Below, one piece after another: positions 24,119 to 32,789 of a DNA stretch of 35,891 nt. Under the pieces are notes generated by a model that ran no database searches, had not been told where the DNA came from, and saw nothing but the letters and a program-made list of their open reading frames with translations. Every line of letters starts with the position of its first letter. Positions within the stretch are counted from its first letter, which is position 1. A program made the position numbers and the translations under genes. This DNA comes from an uncultured bacterium (GTDB lineage Bacteria; Cyanobacteriota; Vampirovibrionia; Gastranaerophilales; Gastranaerophilaceae): assembly GCA_900313795.1 (NCBI GenBank), contig OMSS01000006.1, positions 1-35,891 of the forward strand, written 5' to 3'.

Positions 24119-24200
24119 TGTTGGGTTAAAACCCAATCAATAATTTGGCAAATGTTTTCAAAGATTTTTCACCACTTTGTGGTTCAGAAAGACGATAAGG

Positions 24201-24265
24201 TTTTTGTCAGACAAAAAATTACGAAAAATTACGAAATTTTATTTTTAGGAGTGAAGGATTATAAT
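24201..24265 (+). promoter_or_regulatory. operator-like palindrome and -10 upstream of the YitT gene
   Basis: TTTTTGTC and GACAAAAA (24201-24217) form a perfect inverted repeat around one base, followed by two ATTACGAAA direct repeats (from about 24219) and a consensus TATAAT at 24260-24265. No good -35 is seen, which would fit an activator- or repressor-controlled promoter. Confidence 0.4.
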
Positions 24266-24282
24266 TAAATTGAGGAGTCTCT

Positions 24283-25164
24283 ATGAAGATTTTTGGCAGA
24301 AACATTACGGCAGAGAACATCAGAATTTTAATTCAAAGAATGATATTTTTGGCGATAGGGGCATTTATTGCGGCATTTTCACTCGAGTGTCTTTTGATAC
24401 CGAATGAAATCGTTGACGGTGGGGTCATTGGTATATCGATGATGACGTCTTATAAGACGGGGTTGCCGTTGGGGTATGTTATTATTGCGTTAAATTTTCC
24501 ATTCATTTTGATGGCATTGAAAAAATTGGGCAAGATGTTTGTCTTTTTGACGTTTTTTGCGACGGTAATGTTAGCGGTTGCGACGGAAGTTGTGCCGAAT
24601 TGTTTGCATCATAAAGAGTTGCACAATCCGTTTTTGGCGTGTATTTTTGGTGGAATTGCACTTGGTATTGGCGTTGGAACGATTTTGAGAAACCATGGTT
24701 CAACCGATGGCACGGAAATGGTTGCGGTATCTTTTGCCAGAAAGACACCGTTTTCGGTTGGTGAAATAATTATGTTTTTTAATCTGTTCATTTTCGGTGC
24801 GGCGGGATTTGTTTATAAAAACCCCGAAAGTGCCTTGTACTCGATAGTTACATACTATATTACGTTTAAAGTAATTGATATGGTGCTTGAAGGTTTGAAC
24901 GAATCGAAGTCGATTTTTATTATTTCTGATGAGTGGGAAAAAGTCGGCACGGATATTATGTCGATGATGGATACGAGTGTCACTTATATTGATGCCGAGG
25001 GTGGATATTCAGGACGGAAAAAGAGAATTGTCTACTGCGTAATTTCGAGACTTGAGATTGCAAAGATAAAATCGTTGACGAAGGAAATTGACCCGAAGGC
25101 GTTCATTGCGATTGAAAATGTCCACGAAGTCGAGGGCGTTCGGGTTAATAAAAAACATTTTTAG
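24283..25164 (+). CDS. YitT family membrane protein
   Basis: A 293-residue protein of the YitT family (two DUF161 halves plus a C-terminal DUF2179). Five or so membrane segments lie between residues 15 and 200, with the family motifs LIPNEIVDGGVIGISMM near residue 38, GGIALGIGVGTILRNHGSTDGTEM (split), and SALYSIVTYYITFKVIDMVLEG near 180 (split). The soluble tail has SKSIFIISDEWEKVGTDIM and the GGYSGRKKRIVYCVISR motif of DUF2179. Transport substrate is not established for the family. Start has GAGGAG upstream. It converges on the methyltransferase gene with only eight bases between stops. Confidence 0.93.
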   Translation: MKIFGRNITAENIRILIQRMIFLAIGAFIAAFSLECLLIPNEIVDGGVIGISMMTSYKTGLPLGYVIIALNFPFILMALKKLGKMFVFLTFFATVMLAVATEVVPNCLHHKELHNPFLACIFGGIALGIGVGTILRNHGSTDGTEMVAVSFARKTPFSVGEIIMFFNLFIFGAAGFVYKNPESALYSIVTYYITFKVIDMVLEGLNESKSIFIISDEWEKVGTDIMSMMDTSVTYIDAEGGYSGRKKRIVYCVISRLEIAKIKSLTKEIDPKAFIAIENVHEVEGVRVNKKHF

Positions 25165-25172
25165 ATTGTAAA

Positions 25173-26390
25173 TCAAATTGCTAACGGTATTTGGATAAAA
25201 GTTTCTTTCTGCGGCAAATCAGGTTGCTTGAAAAGTTGAGTCGCCATGTATTCAATAACCTTGACATTGACTGCATTTCCAAATTGCTTGTATGCTTGTT
25301 TGTCATTTGAGTTAAATTTAAAGGAATCTGGAAAACTTTGCAATCTTGCGGCTTCTCTAGGTGTTAGCCTTCTTTTTTCTTTTCCGATTATCGGAATTTG
25401 CACCATTGCAACAAGTGCGGGAAAAACGCTCGGTCTTTTTACACGAATGCCAGAAGGGCGAAATTGAAGAAGGGCTTCCCATACAGAAGAACAACTTGTT
25501 CCGCATTGCCATTCAAATTTCTGTTCTGTGGGGGTGAAATCTTGCAGATTGTTCCATTTTGTCAGCCATTTGTCAATAAATTGTTTGTTGTTTTCGTATA
25601 GTTGGCGATTTTTTATGATAAAATTTTCCTTCCATTTCGGGAGTTTAAGTGATTTATAATCGTAATTTTTGTTAAATTCGAAAGCCCAAATAGGAAAACC
25701 GATGACTTTTTCTTTTATTCCCTTGATGAATTCGTCCCAACAGTTAAGAACCATTTCTTCGTGTTCAGAAATGTGATATTTTGGGTCAACATCGGAGTGT
25801 TCTATAATTGAAGAGTTGATAAAATCGAGATTATTTTTGTCAACTTGAGGAATTGTAATGTTTAGATTTTTGACGCCCATAGATTTATGAATTCCCAAAA
25901 TGACCACACGTTCTCTGATTTGAGGAATTCCGAGTTGATGCGGACTTATAATTAGCGGCTCTTCTGTGATAACGTAGTCAAGTTCTTTAAGGGAATTTTT
26001 TATGACATTCCAAGTGTTTCCGTTGTCGTGGGCTGTCAAGTTTCTGACATTTTCTAAAATAAAATAAGGAGTTTTGTGAAATTTTAAAATTCTTAAAATT
26101 TCGAAGAACAATGTTCCTCTTGTTTCATCGGCAAAACCTTTCTGATGTCCTGCTTTGGAAAATGCTTGACAAGGAAAACCGGCACAGAGAACATCGTGTT
26201 TTGGAATATTTTCTTCCTTTATATCTCTAATGTTTATGTCTGGGTTCATACCGTAATTTTCTTTGTAAGTTTCGATTGCGAATTTATCAATTTCAGATGC
26301 AAACACACAAGTCCCACCGAGATTTTGCATCGCTTGATGAAATCCGCCAATACCCGAAAATAAGTCTATAAACTTGAAATTTTTTAGCAT
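25173..26390 (-). CDS. DNA (cytosine-5) methyltransferase of a type II system
   Basis: A 405-residue C5-cytosine methyltransferase. Motif I FIDLFSGIGGF (7-17) binds AdoMet; motif IV GFPCQAFSKAGHQKGF holds the catalytic Cys74; motif VI FILENVRNL (110-118); motif VIII QIRERVVILG; a variable target-recognition region from about 175 to 325; motif IX near RRLTPREAARLQSFPDSF and motif X FGNAVNVKVIEYMA. It is complete. It protects host DNA at the site cut by the enzyme encoded just upstream; the recognition sequence cannot be read off. GGAG lies upstream of the ATG. A TATAAT (26413-26408, minus strand) in the short gap could give it its own promoter. Confidence 0.96.
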   Translation of the reverse strand: MLKNFKFIDLFSGIGGFHQAMQNLGGTCVFASEIDKFAIETYKENYGMNPDINIRDIKEENIPKHDVLCAGFPCQAFSKAGHQKGFADETRGTLFFEILRILKFHKTPYFILENVRNLTAHDNGNTWNVIKNSLKELDYVITEEPLIISPHQLGIPQIRERVVILGIHKSMGVKNLNITIPQVDKNNLDFINSSIIEHSDVDPKYHISEHEEMVLNCWDEFIKGIKEKVIGFPIWAFEFNKNYDYKSLKLPKWKENFIIKNRQLYENNKQFIDKWLTKWNNLQDFTPTEQKFEWQCGTSCSSVWEALLQFRPSGIRVKRPSVFPALVAMVQIPIIGKEKRRLTPREAARLQSFPDSFKFNSNDKQAYKQFGNAVNVKVIEYMATQLFKQPDLPQKETFIQIPLAI

Positions 26391-26438
26391 AAATACTCCA
26401 AAAGATAATTATACTTTACAATATCAAGATTTAAAAAT

Positions 26439-27128
26439 CTATAGATTGTTATTAAAATTAAATTTTTTAATTTTTAATAATGTATTGTTTTTTAGGTCAA
26501 GCATCAGTTTTGGATTTCTCGCAGAACCGTCTGCATTTCGGAAGTTTGCTTGGAATTTTCCGCAGGATTGAGCGTTGTCTTTGTCAACAAAAACGAAAAT
26601 TAGTTCTTCAGGGGTAAAATTAATTTTTCTTTTTCTAGAGGGAGCATTTCGTTTAATTCTTTCTTTTTCATAATTGCTTGTACCACCTTTAAAAGAATCG
26701 TGCCATTGTTTGAAGGTTTGGTTGTCATCATCATAATCACTTTTGCCTGATATGATGATAAATCCTATTGTTCCAAAGTCTTTGATTGCTTGAAATGATT
26801 CTTCGCAACCGTTTGTGGGAATTTTACCGTTGTCAGATTTGTTTTTATTTGTGCTGTGAGCCTTGAAATCCCACGGTATTGTTTTAAATCCATCAAATTC
26901 AACGTTTCCGTATTTTGTTCCTGGAATTTGCATAAAATTGTTTTGGCTTAGAATTTTTTCGCACATAAATTGAAAATAAAATCCAATCCATTCCATTTGT
27001 CTCCAGTTTTTGCAATTGTTTTCTTTCATGTATTCTATGCATTTTTTACCGTCCCAAAAATTGGGAAGATTGTTAGATAATTTTTGGAAAATTTCATTCA
27101 TTTCTTTTTCGTATAAAAATTCTGTCAT
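26439..27128 (-). CDS. probable type II restriction endonuclease
   Basis: A 229-residue protein that I cannot place in a named enzyme family, called by context and motif. It lies 48 bases upstream of a C5 methyltransferase on the same strand. A PD-(D/E)xK-like site is visible: Asp79 in EFDGF, then Asp87 and Lys89 in PWDFKAH. The rest is rich in Lys and Asn and Trp-containing segments (NWRQMEWIGFYFQFMCEK). ATG 27128 has AGGAG upstream; the open frame goes 15 codons further without support. The Lys/Asn-rich, AT-rich makeup, unlike the neighbouring core genes, suggests horizontal acquisition. The endonuclease-first order would put the methyltransferase second unless it has its own promoter. Confidence 0.82.
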   Translation of the reverse strand: MTEFLYEKEMNEIFQKLSNNLPNFWDGKKCIEYMKENNCKNWRQMEWIGFYFQFMCEKILSQNNFMQIPGTKYGNVEFDGFKTIPWDFKAHSTNKNKSDNGKIPTNGCEESFQAIKDFGTIGFIIISGKSDYDDDNQTFKQWHDSFKGGTSNYEKERIKRNAPSRKRKINFTPEELIFVFVDKDNAQSCGKFQANFRNADGSARNPKLMLDLKNNTLLKIKKFNFNNNL

Positions 27129-27251
27129 GCTCTTCTCCTTTTTTTGTTTAATTTTAACATATATATATGCCAAAATTTTACGGTTTCTTGATTTAAAGAT
27201 ACCTTTGTTGTTAAATTAAGGAAAAACTAAGTTAAGGTGAGAAAGAAAATT

Positions 27252-29030
27252 ATGGCAATAACATCAATGAAATCAGACTTTTGCGGTAACTTAAGAGCAA
27301 GCGATATCGGAAGAAAAGTTACACTTTCGGGTTGGGTTGCAACCGTAAGAGATTTGGGCGGTATTATTTTCGTGGAATTGCGTGACAGAAGCGGTTTCTT
27401 CCAATTCGTTGCAGACCCTGAAAAAAATCCTGCCGTATATCAAACAATTAAAAGTTTGAAAGACGAATTTGTAGTTAAAGTTACGGGCGAAGTCTCAAAA
27501 CGTCCTGATGAAACGTACAATCCGAGCCTTGCAACAGGTGAAGTTGAAATGTATCCTGAAGAAATCGAAATTCTTTCGAAGTCAGAAACATTGCCCTTCC
27601 CGCTTGATGATGAAAATGTTGGCGAAGATGTTCGTTTGAAGTACAGATATTTGGATTTGCGTCGTGAATCAATGCGTGACAAGTTGATTTTGCGACACAA
27701 AGTTGTTACGGCAATCAGAAATTACCTCAACAAAAAGGATTTCACTGAAGTTGAAACGCCGATTTTGATTAACACAACTCCAGAAGGTGCAAGAGATTAC
27801 CTTGTTCCTTCAAGAGTTCACGAAGGCAAATGTTACGCACTTCCGCAATCACCTCAAATCTTCAAACAATTATTGATGGTCGGCGGAATGGAAAGATATT
27901 ATCAAATCGCAAAATGTTTCCGTGATGAGGACTTGAGAGCAGACAGACAACCGGAATTTACTCAAGTCGATTTGGAAATGTCATTCGTTGAACAAGAAGA
28001 TGTTATCAACCTCGTTGAAGGTTTGGTCAAGGACGCTTTCGGAGTTATTGACGTGAAACTTCCTGAAAAATTCCCGAGAATGACATGGCAAGAAGCAATG
28101 GACAAATACGGCAGCGATAAGCCAGATACTCGTTTCGGCTTAGAATTATTCGATTTGGGTGATATTCTTGCAGAATCAGATTTCGACGCTATGAAAGAAG
28201 TTTTGAACAACGGCGGTATTATCAAAGGTATCACAATTCCGAACGCTTCAACATACTCAAGAAAAGAAATCGACGATTTGAGACCGCTTGCACTTTCTTA
28301 TGGTGCAAAAGGACTTGCAAACATCATCTTCAACGCTGATGGCACGGCAAAATCACCTGTTTTGAAATTCTTAAAAGAAGGTCAACTTGAACAAATTAAA
28401 GAACGTGCAAAAGCAAAAGACGGCGACGTTGTATTCTTCATCGCTGACAAACCGAAAGTAACTTACGATGCAATGGGCAGATTCAGATTGTATTTCGGTA
28501 AGAAATTGAATTTGATTAACCCAGATGACCACGCTGTACTTTGGGTTGTGGACTTCCCGATGTTTGAATATAGCGAAGAAGAAGGTCGTTATATGGCAAT
28601 GCACCACCCATTCACAATGCCGAATCCGGAAGATTTGGATAAAATGGAAAACGATAAAGCACATTGCCGTTCAATCGCTTACGATATCGTTTACAATGGT
28701 ACAGAACTTGGCGGCGGCAGCGTTAGAATTCACCGTGGCGACATTCAAGAAAGAGTGTTCAAGGCTTTGGGTTTGAGTGAAGAAGATATCCAAAAGAAAT
28801 TCGGCTTCCTCGTTACGGCGTTCAAGTATGGAACTCCTCCGCACGCAGGTTTGGCAATCGGTTTGGACAGATTGATTGCACTTATGGCTAAGACGGATTC
28901 AATTCGTGACGTAATCGCATTCCCGAAAAACTCGGGTGCAAAATGCTTGATGACGGACGCTCCTGCAGAAGTTACCGAAGAACAACTCAGAGAATTGCAC
29001 TTGAAATCAACTGCAAGACTTCACAAATAA
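27252..29030 (+). CDS. aspS: aspartyl-tRNA synthetase
   Basis: A 592-residue class IIb synthetase of bacterial type that charges tRNA(Asp). The N-terminal anticodon-binding OB domain has LSGWVATVRDLGGIIFVELRDRSG (split), then the catalytic core with FTEVETPILINTTPEGARDYLVPSR (split), FRDEDLRADRQPEFTQVDLEMSF (motif 2 area, split), a GAD insertion from about 280 to 420, and the C-terminal motif 3 GLAIGLDRLIALM. ATG 27252 has AAGGTGAG ten bases before; a GTG at 27237 is in frame but less likely. Since GatB is encoded in the window, the enzyme could also be non-discriminating and charge tRNA(Asn); sequence alone does not settle this. It is followed 15 bases later by dnaA. Confidence 0.97.
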   Translation: MAITSMKSDFCGNLRASDIGRKVTLSGWVATVRDLGGIIFVELRDRSGFFQFVADPEKNPAVYQTIKSLKDEFVVKVTGEVSKRPDETYNPSLATGEVEMYPEEIEILSKSETLPFPLDDENVGEDVRLKYRYLDLRRESMRDKLILRHKVVTAIRNYLNKKDFTEVETPILINTTPEGARDYLVPSRVHEGKCYALPQSPQIFKQLLMVGGMERYYQIAKCFRDEDLRADRQPEFTQVDLEMSFVEQEDVINLVEGLVKDAFGVIDVKLPEKFPRMTWQEAMDKYGSDKPDTRFGLELFDLGDILAESDFDAMKEVLNNGGIIKGITIPNASTYSRKEIDDLRPLALSYGAKGLANIIFNADGTAKSPVLKFLKEGQLEQIKERAKAKDGDVVFFIADKPKVTYDAMGRFRLYFGKKLNLINPDDHAVLWVVDFPMFEYSEEEGRYMAMHHPFTMPNPEDLDKMENDKAHCRSIAYDIVYNGTELGGGSVRIHRGDIQERVFKALGLSEEDIQKKFGFLVTAFKYGTPPHAGLAIGLDRLIALMAKTDSIRDVIAFPKNSGAKCLMTDAPAEVTEEQLRELHLKSTARLHK

Positions 29031-29045
29031 TCTCTATTAAAGGAA

Positions 29046-30461
29046 ATGGCTAATTTAGACGAACAGTGGACGAAAGTCCGAAAAATATTGGAAGAAAAAA
29101 TCCCAAGCGGCTCTTATAACGCTTGGGTTCTTCCGCTTGTGCCGTCTGAACTTTGCGACGGGAAAATAACCCTCTTGACCCCTCATGGATTTACCGCAAT
29201 GACCTTGAAAACGTCTTATGGTGACGTTATTGCGAAGGCGTTGTCGGAGGTTTTCGGCGAAAATCTTAATTTCGAAATTTTGCAAGACGAAAAACTTCTT
29301 GAGGCGTATGAAAAAGAACAAAAGAAAAGCAAAAAATCTGACCGTACTCAGACTGAAAATCAGTTCAAGGAAAGCAAATACGACGGTTTGAAACAAATGC
29401 TTTCTGATTGTCACTTGAATACAAAGTATAAATTTGAAAATTTTATAGTAGGTGGTGCAAATAAGTTTGCCTACGGCGTTTCGAAGGGTATTGCAGAGGG
29501 AAAATCCTTGGGCAATCCGTTGTTTATTTATGGTGGTTCAGGATTGGGCAAAACTCACCTTTTGCACGCAATCGGCTATTATGCTATGACGAAACGTAAT
29601 AAGAGGGTCAAATACGTTACGGCAGAAGAGTTTTTGAACGATTTGCTCGAGCATCTTTATCTCGGTGGCGAAAAGGAAACCTTCAAAAAAGGTGCTGAAA
29701 AAAGTAAAAAGATGATAAAATTTCGCCAAAAGTACCGAGACGTCGACTATTTGCTCATTGACGATATTCAGTTTATTGCGGGCAAGGAACGTACCGAAGA
29801 AGAAATGTTCAATACCTTCAATACCTTATATAGTGCTGGAAAACAGATTGTTATCACGAGTGATAAACCGCCTGCTGAGATTGACCATTTGTCAGATAGG
29901 TTGAAAACGAGATTTGAGGGTGGATTGCTTGTGGATATTGGCATTCCCGACTTGGAAACAAGAATGGCGATTGTTAAGCAGTTGGTCAATACCGATGGTG
30001 CAATCCATTTGAGTTTAGAGGTTATCGAATTTTTGGCACAAGTTTATAAAAATAACATTCGTGAACTCGAAAAAGGCTTTAATAACGTCAATGCGTACTG
30101 TTCGATTTTTGAGAAAGAACCCACGCTTGATGTCGTGAAAAAAGCGATAAATTATCACGACGATAAAAAACAAATTACTGTCGACGTGGTAATCGATGAG
30201 GTGGCGAAGTTTTACGGCTTGATGGTTGACGATATCAAGGGTCCGTCTCGATTGGGCAAAATTGCTTACGCAAGAAAAGTTGCGGTTTACATAACACGAG
30301 AGTTGCTCGGTTCGAGTTGGCAATCCATCGGCGATTCGTTAGGTGGTAGAAAACATACAACCATAATGGTTTCACACAAAAGTATCGAGGACGAAAAAAG
30401 AATCAGTTCAAAACTTTGTGACGAAATCAACACATTATTTAACATAATTAACCAATTATAA
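29046..30461 (+). CDS. dnaA: chromosomal replication initiator DnaA
   Basis: A 471-residue DnaA that binds DnaA boxes and opens the origin. Domain I runs from EQWTKVRKILEEKI to about residue 85, a short linker rich in Lys follows, and the AAA+ domain has Walker A GGSGLGKTHLLHA (about 163), Walker B LLIDDIQFI and the SDRLKTRF sensor/arginine region. Domain IV begins near residue 375, with the signature reading GGRKHTTI at 433-440. The usual residue before HTT is Asp; here it is Lys436. An AGGA is only one to two bases from the ATG, tighter than normal, and no other start suits. It sits in a tight string between aspS and murF. Confidence 0.97.
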   Translation: MANLDEQWTKVRKILEEKIPSGSYNAWVLPLVPSELCDGKITLLTPHGFTAMTLKTSYGDVIAKALSEVFGENLNFEILQDEKLLEAYEKEQKKSKKSDRTQTENQFKESKYDGLKQMLSDCHLNTKYKFENFIVGGANKFAYGVSKGIAEGKSLGNPLFIYGGSGLGKTHLLHAIGYYAMTKRNKRVKYVTAEEFLNDLLEHLYLGGEKETFKKGAEKSKKMIKFRQKYRDVDYLLIDDIQFIAGKERTEEEMFNTFNTLYSAGKQIVITSDKPPAEIDHLSDRLKTRFEGGLLVDIGIPDLETRMAIVKQLVNTDGAIHLSLEVIEFLAQVYKNNIRELEKGFNNVNAYCSIFEKEPTLDVVKKAINYHDDKKQITVDVVIDEVAKFYGLMVDDIKGPSRLGKIAYARKVAVYITRELLGSSWQSIGDSLGGRKHTTIMVSHKSIEDEKRISSKLCDEINTLFNIINQL

Positions 30462-30508
30462 AGAATATGGTAAAATTTTCGTATGTCGTATTGTCGGCAG
30501 GGGGAATT

Positions 30509-31828
30509 ATGCGATTTACCATAGAAGAATTGATAGAAGCAACAGGTGCAAACATAATCGTGGCAAGCGATGGTGAGGACGATTTCGAAATTTCGACCGA
30601 TACGAGAACGATTGGTTCGGGCATGTTGTATTTGCCTTTGAAGGGCGAAAATTTTAACGGATTTGATTTTATACAAAACGCACTTGATGCAGGGGCTTCG
30701 GGGTGTTTTATTGAGGACTTGAAAGATGTTAATCCCGATGCGGATTTTATTTTGCAAGTTGAAGATACGAAGGCTGCATATTTGAAAATTGCAGAATTTT
30801 ATCGGGATAAAGTTAACCCGAAAGTCATAATGATTACGGGCAGTAGCGGCAAAACGACCGTCAAGGAAATGATGTCCTCTGTTATGTCGGTGAAATTTAA
30901 AACTCATAAGACAAAACTCAATCATAACAACGAAATCGGGCTTTGTCAGACATTTTTGTCAATGCCTGACGATACTGAAGTTTTGATTGCCGAAGGCGGA
31001 ATGAGAGGTCTCGGCGAAATCGAATTGCTCTCAAAACACACAAAGCCTGATAGAGCGGTCATTACGAACGTCGGAACGGCTCATATTGGACGACTCGGTT
31101 CGGTGGAAAATATTGCGAAGGCAAAGTGCGAAATTGTGAAATATTTGAAGAAGGACGGATTGTTTGTTGCCCCCGAAAATCCTTTGATTAGACAGTTTAA
31201 CACCTTTGCCGGCAAATCTTGCTACGTTGATTTTTCAACGATTGAGATTAAAAAAGCCGATACGACAGGTTCTGAGTTTGTTTATGGCGGAAATGAATAT
31301 TTCTTGCCTCAAGAGGGTGAACACAACGTTCAAAACGCTTGTCTTGTAATTGAAACGGCACTTTCTTTGGGAATGACACCTGAGGAAATTGCGAAAGGTT
31401 TGAAAAATTTTAAATCGATTGATAAACGTTGGGAATTGCAAAAAATCGGAAATATTAATATCATAAATGACTGTTATAATGCAAATCCTGATTCTGTAAA
31501 AGCAGCAATCAAAACGTTTTTGGGACTTTATGAAGGTAAAAAGATTTTGGTTTTGGGCGATATGGGCGAACTCGGTGAGGACGAGGTCAAGTATCACGTT
31601 GAAATCGGGGAATTTTTGAATAATTTCGATTTTGACGGGCTTTTGACTTGTGGCGAGTTGGCGAAAAATATTAACCCGAATAAGTCTGGTTGCGTGCATT
31701 TTCAGGATAAAAAATCCATTGCACAATATATTTATAGAAAATTTAAAGACGGTGCTTACGTTTTGTTGAAAGCATCGAGAAGCATGAAATTTGAAGAAAT
31801 CATTGAGGAGATTAAAAAATGTCGTTAA
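30509..31828 (+). CDS. murF: UDP-MurNAc-tripeptide--D-Ala-D-Ala ligase MurF
   Basis: A 439-residue cytoplasmic ligase that adds D-Ala-D-Ala to UDP-MurNAc-tripeptide using ATP. Seen: STDTRTIGSGMLYLPLKGENFNG in the N-terminal domain (split), ATP loop ITGSSGKTTVKEMM (about 107-120), the NHNNEIGL motif, VITNVGTAHIGRLGSVENIAKAK (split), and NDCYNANPDSVKAAI in the C-terminal domain. ATG 30509 has AGGGGG upstream; the frame is open 14 codons earlier without support. Its last 10 bases overlap mraY. murE, usually just before murF, is not here. Confidence 0.96.
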   Translation: MRFTIEELIEATGANIIVASDGEDDFEISTDTRTIGSGMLYLPLKGENFNGFDFIQNALDAGASGCFIEDLKDVNPDADFILQVEDTKAAYLKIAEFYRDKVNPKVIMITGSSGKTTVKEMMSSVMSVKFKTHKTKLNHNNEIGLCQTFLSMPDDTEVLIAEGGMRGLGEIELLSKHTKPDRAVITNVGTAHIGRLGSVENIAKAKCEIVKYLKKDGLFVAPENPLIRQFNTFAGKSCYVDFSTIEIKKADTTGSEFVYGGNEYFLPQEGEHNVQNACLVIETALSLGMTPEEIAKGLKNFKSIDKRWELQKIGNINIINDCYNANPDSVKAAIKTFLGLYEGKKILVLGDMGELGEDEVKYHVEIGEFLNNFDFDGLLTCGELAKNINPNKSGCVHFQDKKSIAQYIYRKFKDGAYVLLKASRSMKFEEIIEEIKKCR

Positions 31829-32781
31829 TTATCGTAGCGGCACTCGTGGCGGTCGTTTTGGCACTTCTTTCGGGGGTCGTTTATATAGATTTTTTGAAGA
31901 AAAAAATGTTCGGGCAGTCGATTAGAGAATGTGCACCCGAATCACACGCAAAGAAAAGCGGAACACCTACAACGGGCGGTGTTTTCATAGTTGGCTCGGC
32001 ACTTGTTGGGTCGGTTATCGCACTTGTTATGGCACAAAAACTTTCGACACAAGCGTGCTTGTTGTTGATGACATTTGTTTTTTATATGTTTGCGGGCTTG
32101 ATGGACGATATCATCAAAATTCGTGGACATCACAATGAGGGCTTAACTCCGAGAAGAAAGTTGTTTTTGCAGATTGCGATTGCACTTTTGCCAGCATTGT
32201 ATATGACCGTAACTGGTGGAACTACGGTGTCTTTTGGGGCGTTGACGATTAACTTGGGCTGGTTGTATCCGTTGTTCGCAATTTTTCTTATGGTCGGCGT
32301 TTCGAATGCGGTCAATTTGACGGACGGATTGGACGGATTGGCTGCATCAAATATGGTAATTTCGTTGGTCGCTTGTGTAATAATTGCAATGATTTCGGGC
32401 AATACGGAAATTGCGATTATCTCAGCAGCGATTGCAGGTGCAACTCTTGGATTTTTGTATTTCAATAAATACCCGGCGAAGGTGTTTATGGGCGATACAG
32501 GCTCGTTGGCTCTTGGTGGCGTGCTTGGTGCGATTGCGGTTATGGGCAAATTCGAACTTTGGTTAATTCCGATTGGAATTATTTATATGGGCGAAACTTT
32601 GTCGGTAATGATTCAGGTTGCAAGTTTCAAATTGACAGGCAATAAAATTTTTAGAATGACCCCGATTCACCACCATTTCGAACTTGGCGGCTGGAAGGAA
32701 ACGAAGGTCGTAGCAGTGTTTACGGCGGTAACGTTAATTTTTTCGGCTTGTGCGGTTGTTCTTTATCGTTTTTTGTATTGA
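31819..32781 (+). CDS. mraY: phospho-MurNAc-pentapeptide transferase MraY
   Basis: A 320-residue inner membrane enzyme that makes lipid I from UDP-MurNAc-pentapeptide and undecaprenyl phosphate. About ten membrane segments. Key motifs: ESHAKKSGTPTTGG near residue 42, the Asp pair in GLMDDIIKI, NAVNLTDGLDGLA, FMGDTGSLALGG with the catalytic Asp, and the histidine motif PIHHHFELGG near residue 290. Normal length. Start overlaps murF by 10 bases. Confidence 0.97.
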   Translation: MSLIIVAALVAVVLALLSGVVYIDFLKKKMFGQSIRECAPESHAKKSGTPTTGGVFIVGSALVGSVIALVMAQKLSTQACLLLMTFVFYMFAGLMDDIIKIRGHHNEGLTPRRKLFLQIAIALLPALYMTVTGGTTVSFGALTINLGWLYPLFAIFLMVGVSNAVNLTDGLDGLAASNMVISLVACVIIAMISGNTEIAIISAAIAGATLGFLYFNKYPAKVFMGDTGSLALGGVLGAIAVMGKFELWLIPIGIIYMGETLSVMIQVASFKLTGNKIFRMTPIHHHFELGGWKETKVVAVFTAVTLIFSACAVVLYRFLY

Positions 32782-32789
32782 GGTAAATT

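Larger units (their letters stand above)
23674..24137. repeat. inverted pair of an 18-base palindromic element
   Basis: TTGGGTTTTAACCCAACA at 23675-23692 is repeated exactly in reverse complement at 24119-24136. Each copy is itself nearly palindromic (GTTGGGTT/AACCCAAC arms). They bracket about 430 bases that include the orphan terminator and the small open frame, like the ends of a small non-autonomous element. Confidence 0.6.
23612..24282. other. long spacer without a clear gene
   Basis: From left to right: a CGTAATGAC repeat scrap, a TTGGGTTTTAACCCAACA palindrome, a minus-strand terminator, a GT-rich stretch (CA-rich on the minus strand, 23775-23814), a long AT hairpin, a 40-codon open frame, a second copy of the palindrome in opposite orientation, and the promoter region of the YitT gene. 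No tRNA, rnpB or tmRNA signature was seen on either strand. Confidence 0.7.

Noticed and set aside
30310-30330. GGTTCGAG string as a tRNA T-arm
   Set aside because: It lies inside dnaA codons and no acceptor or anticodon stems can be drawn around it.
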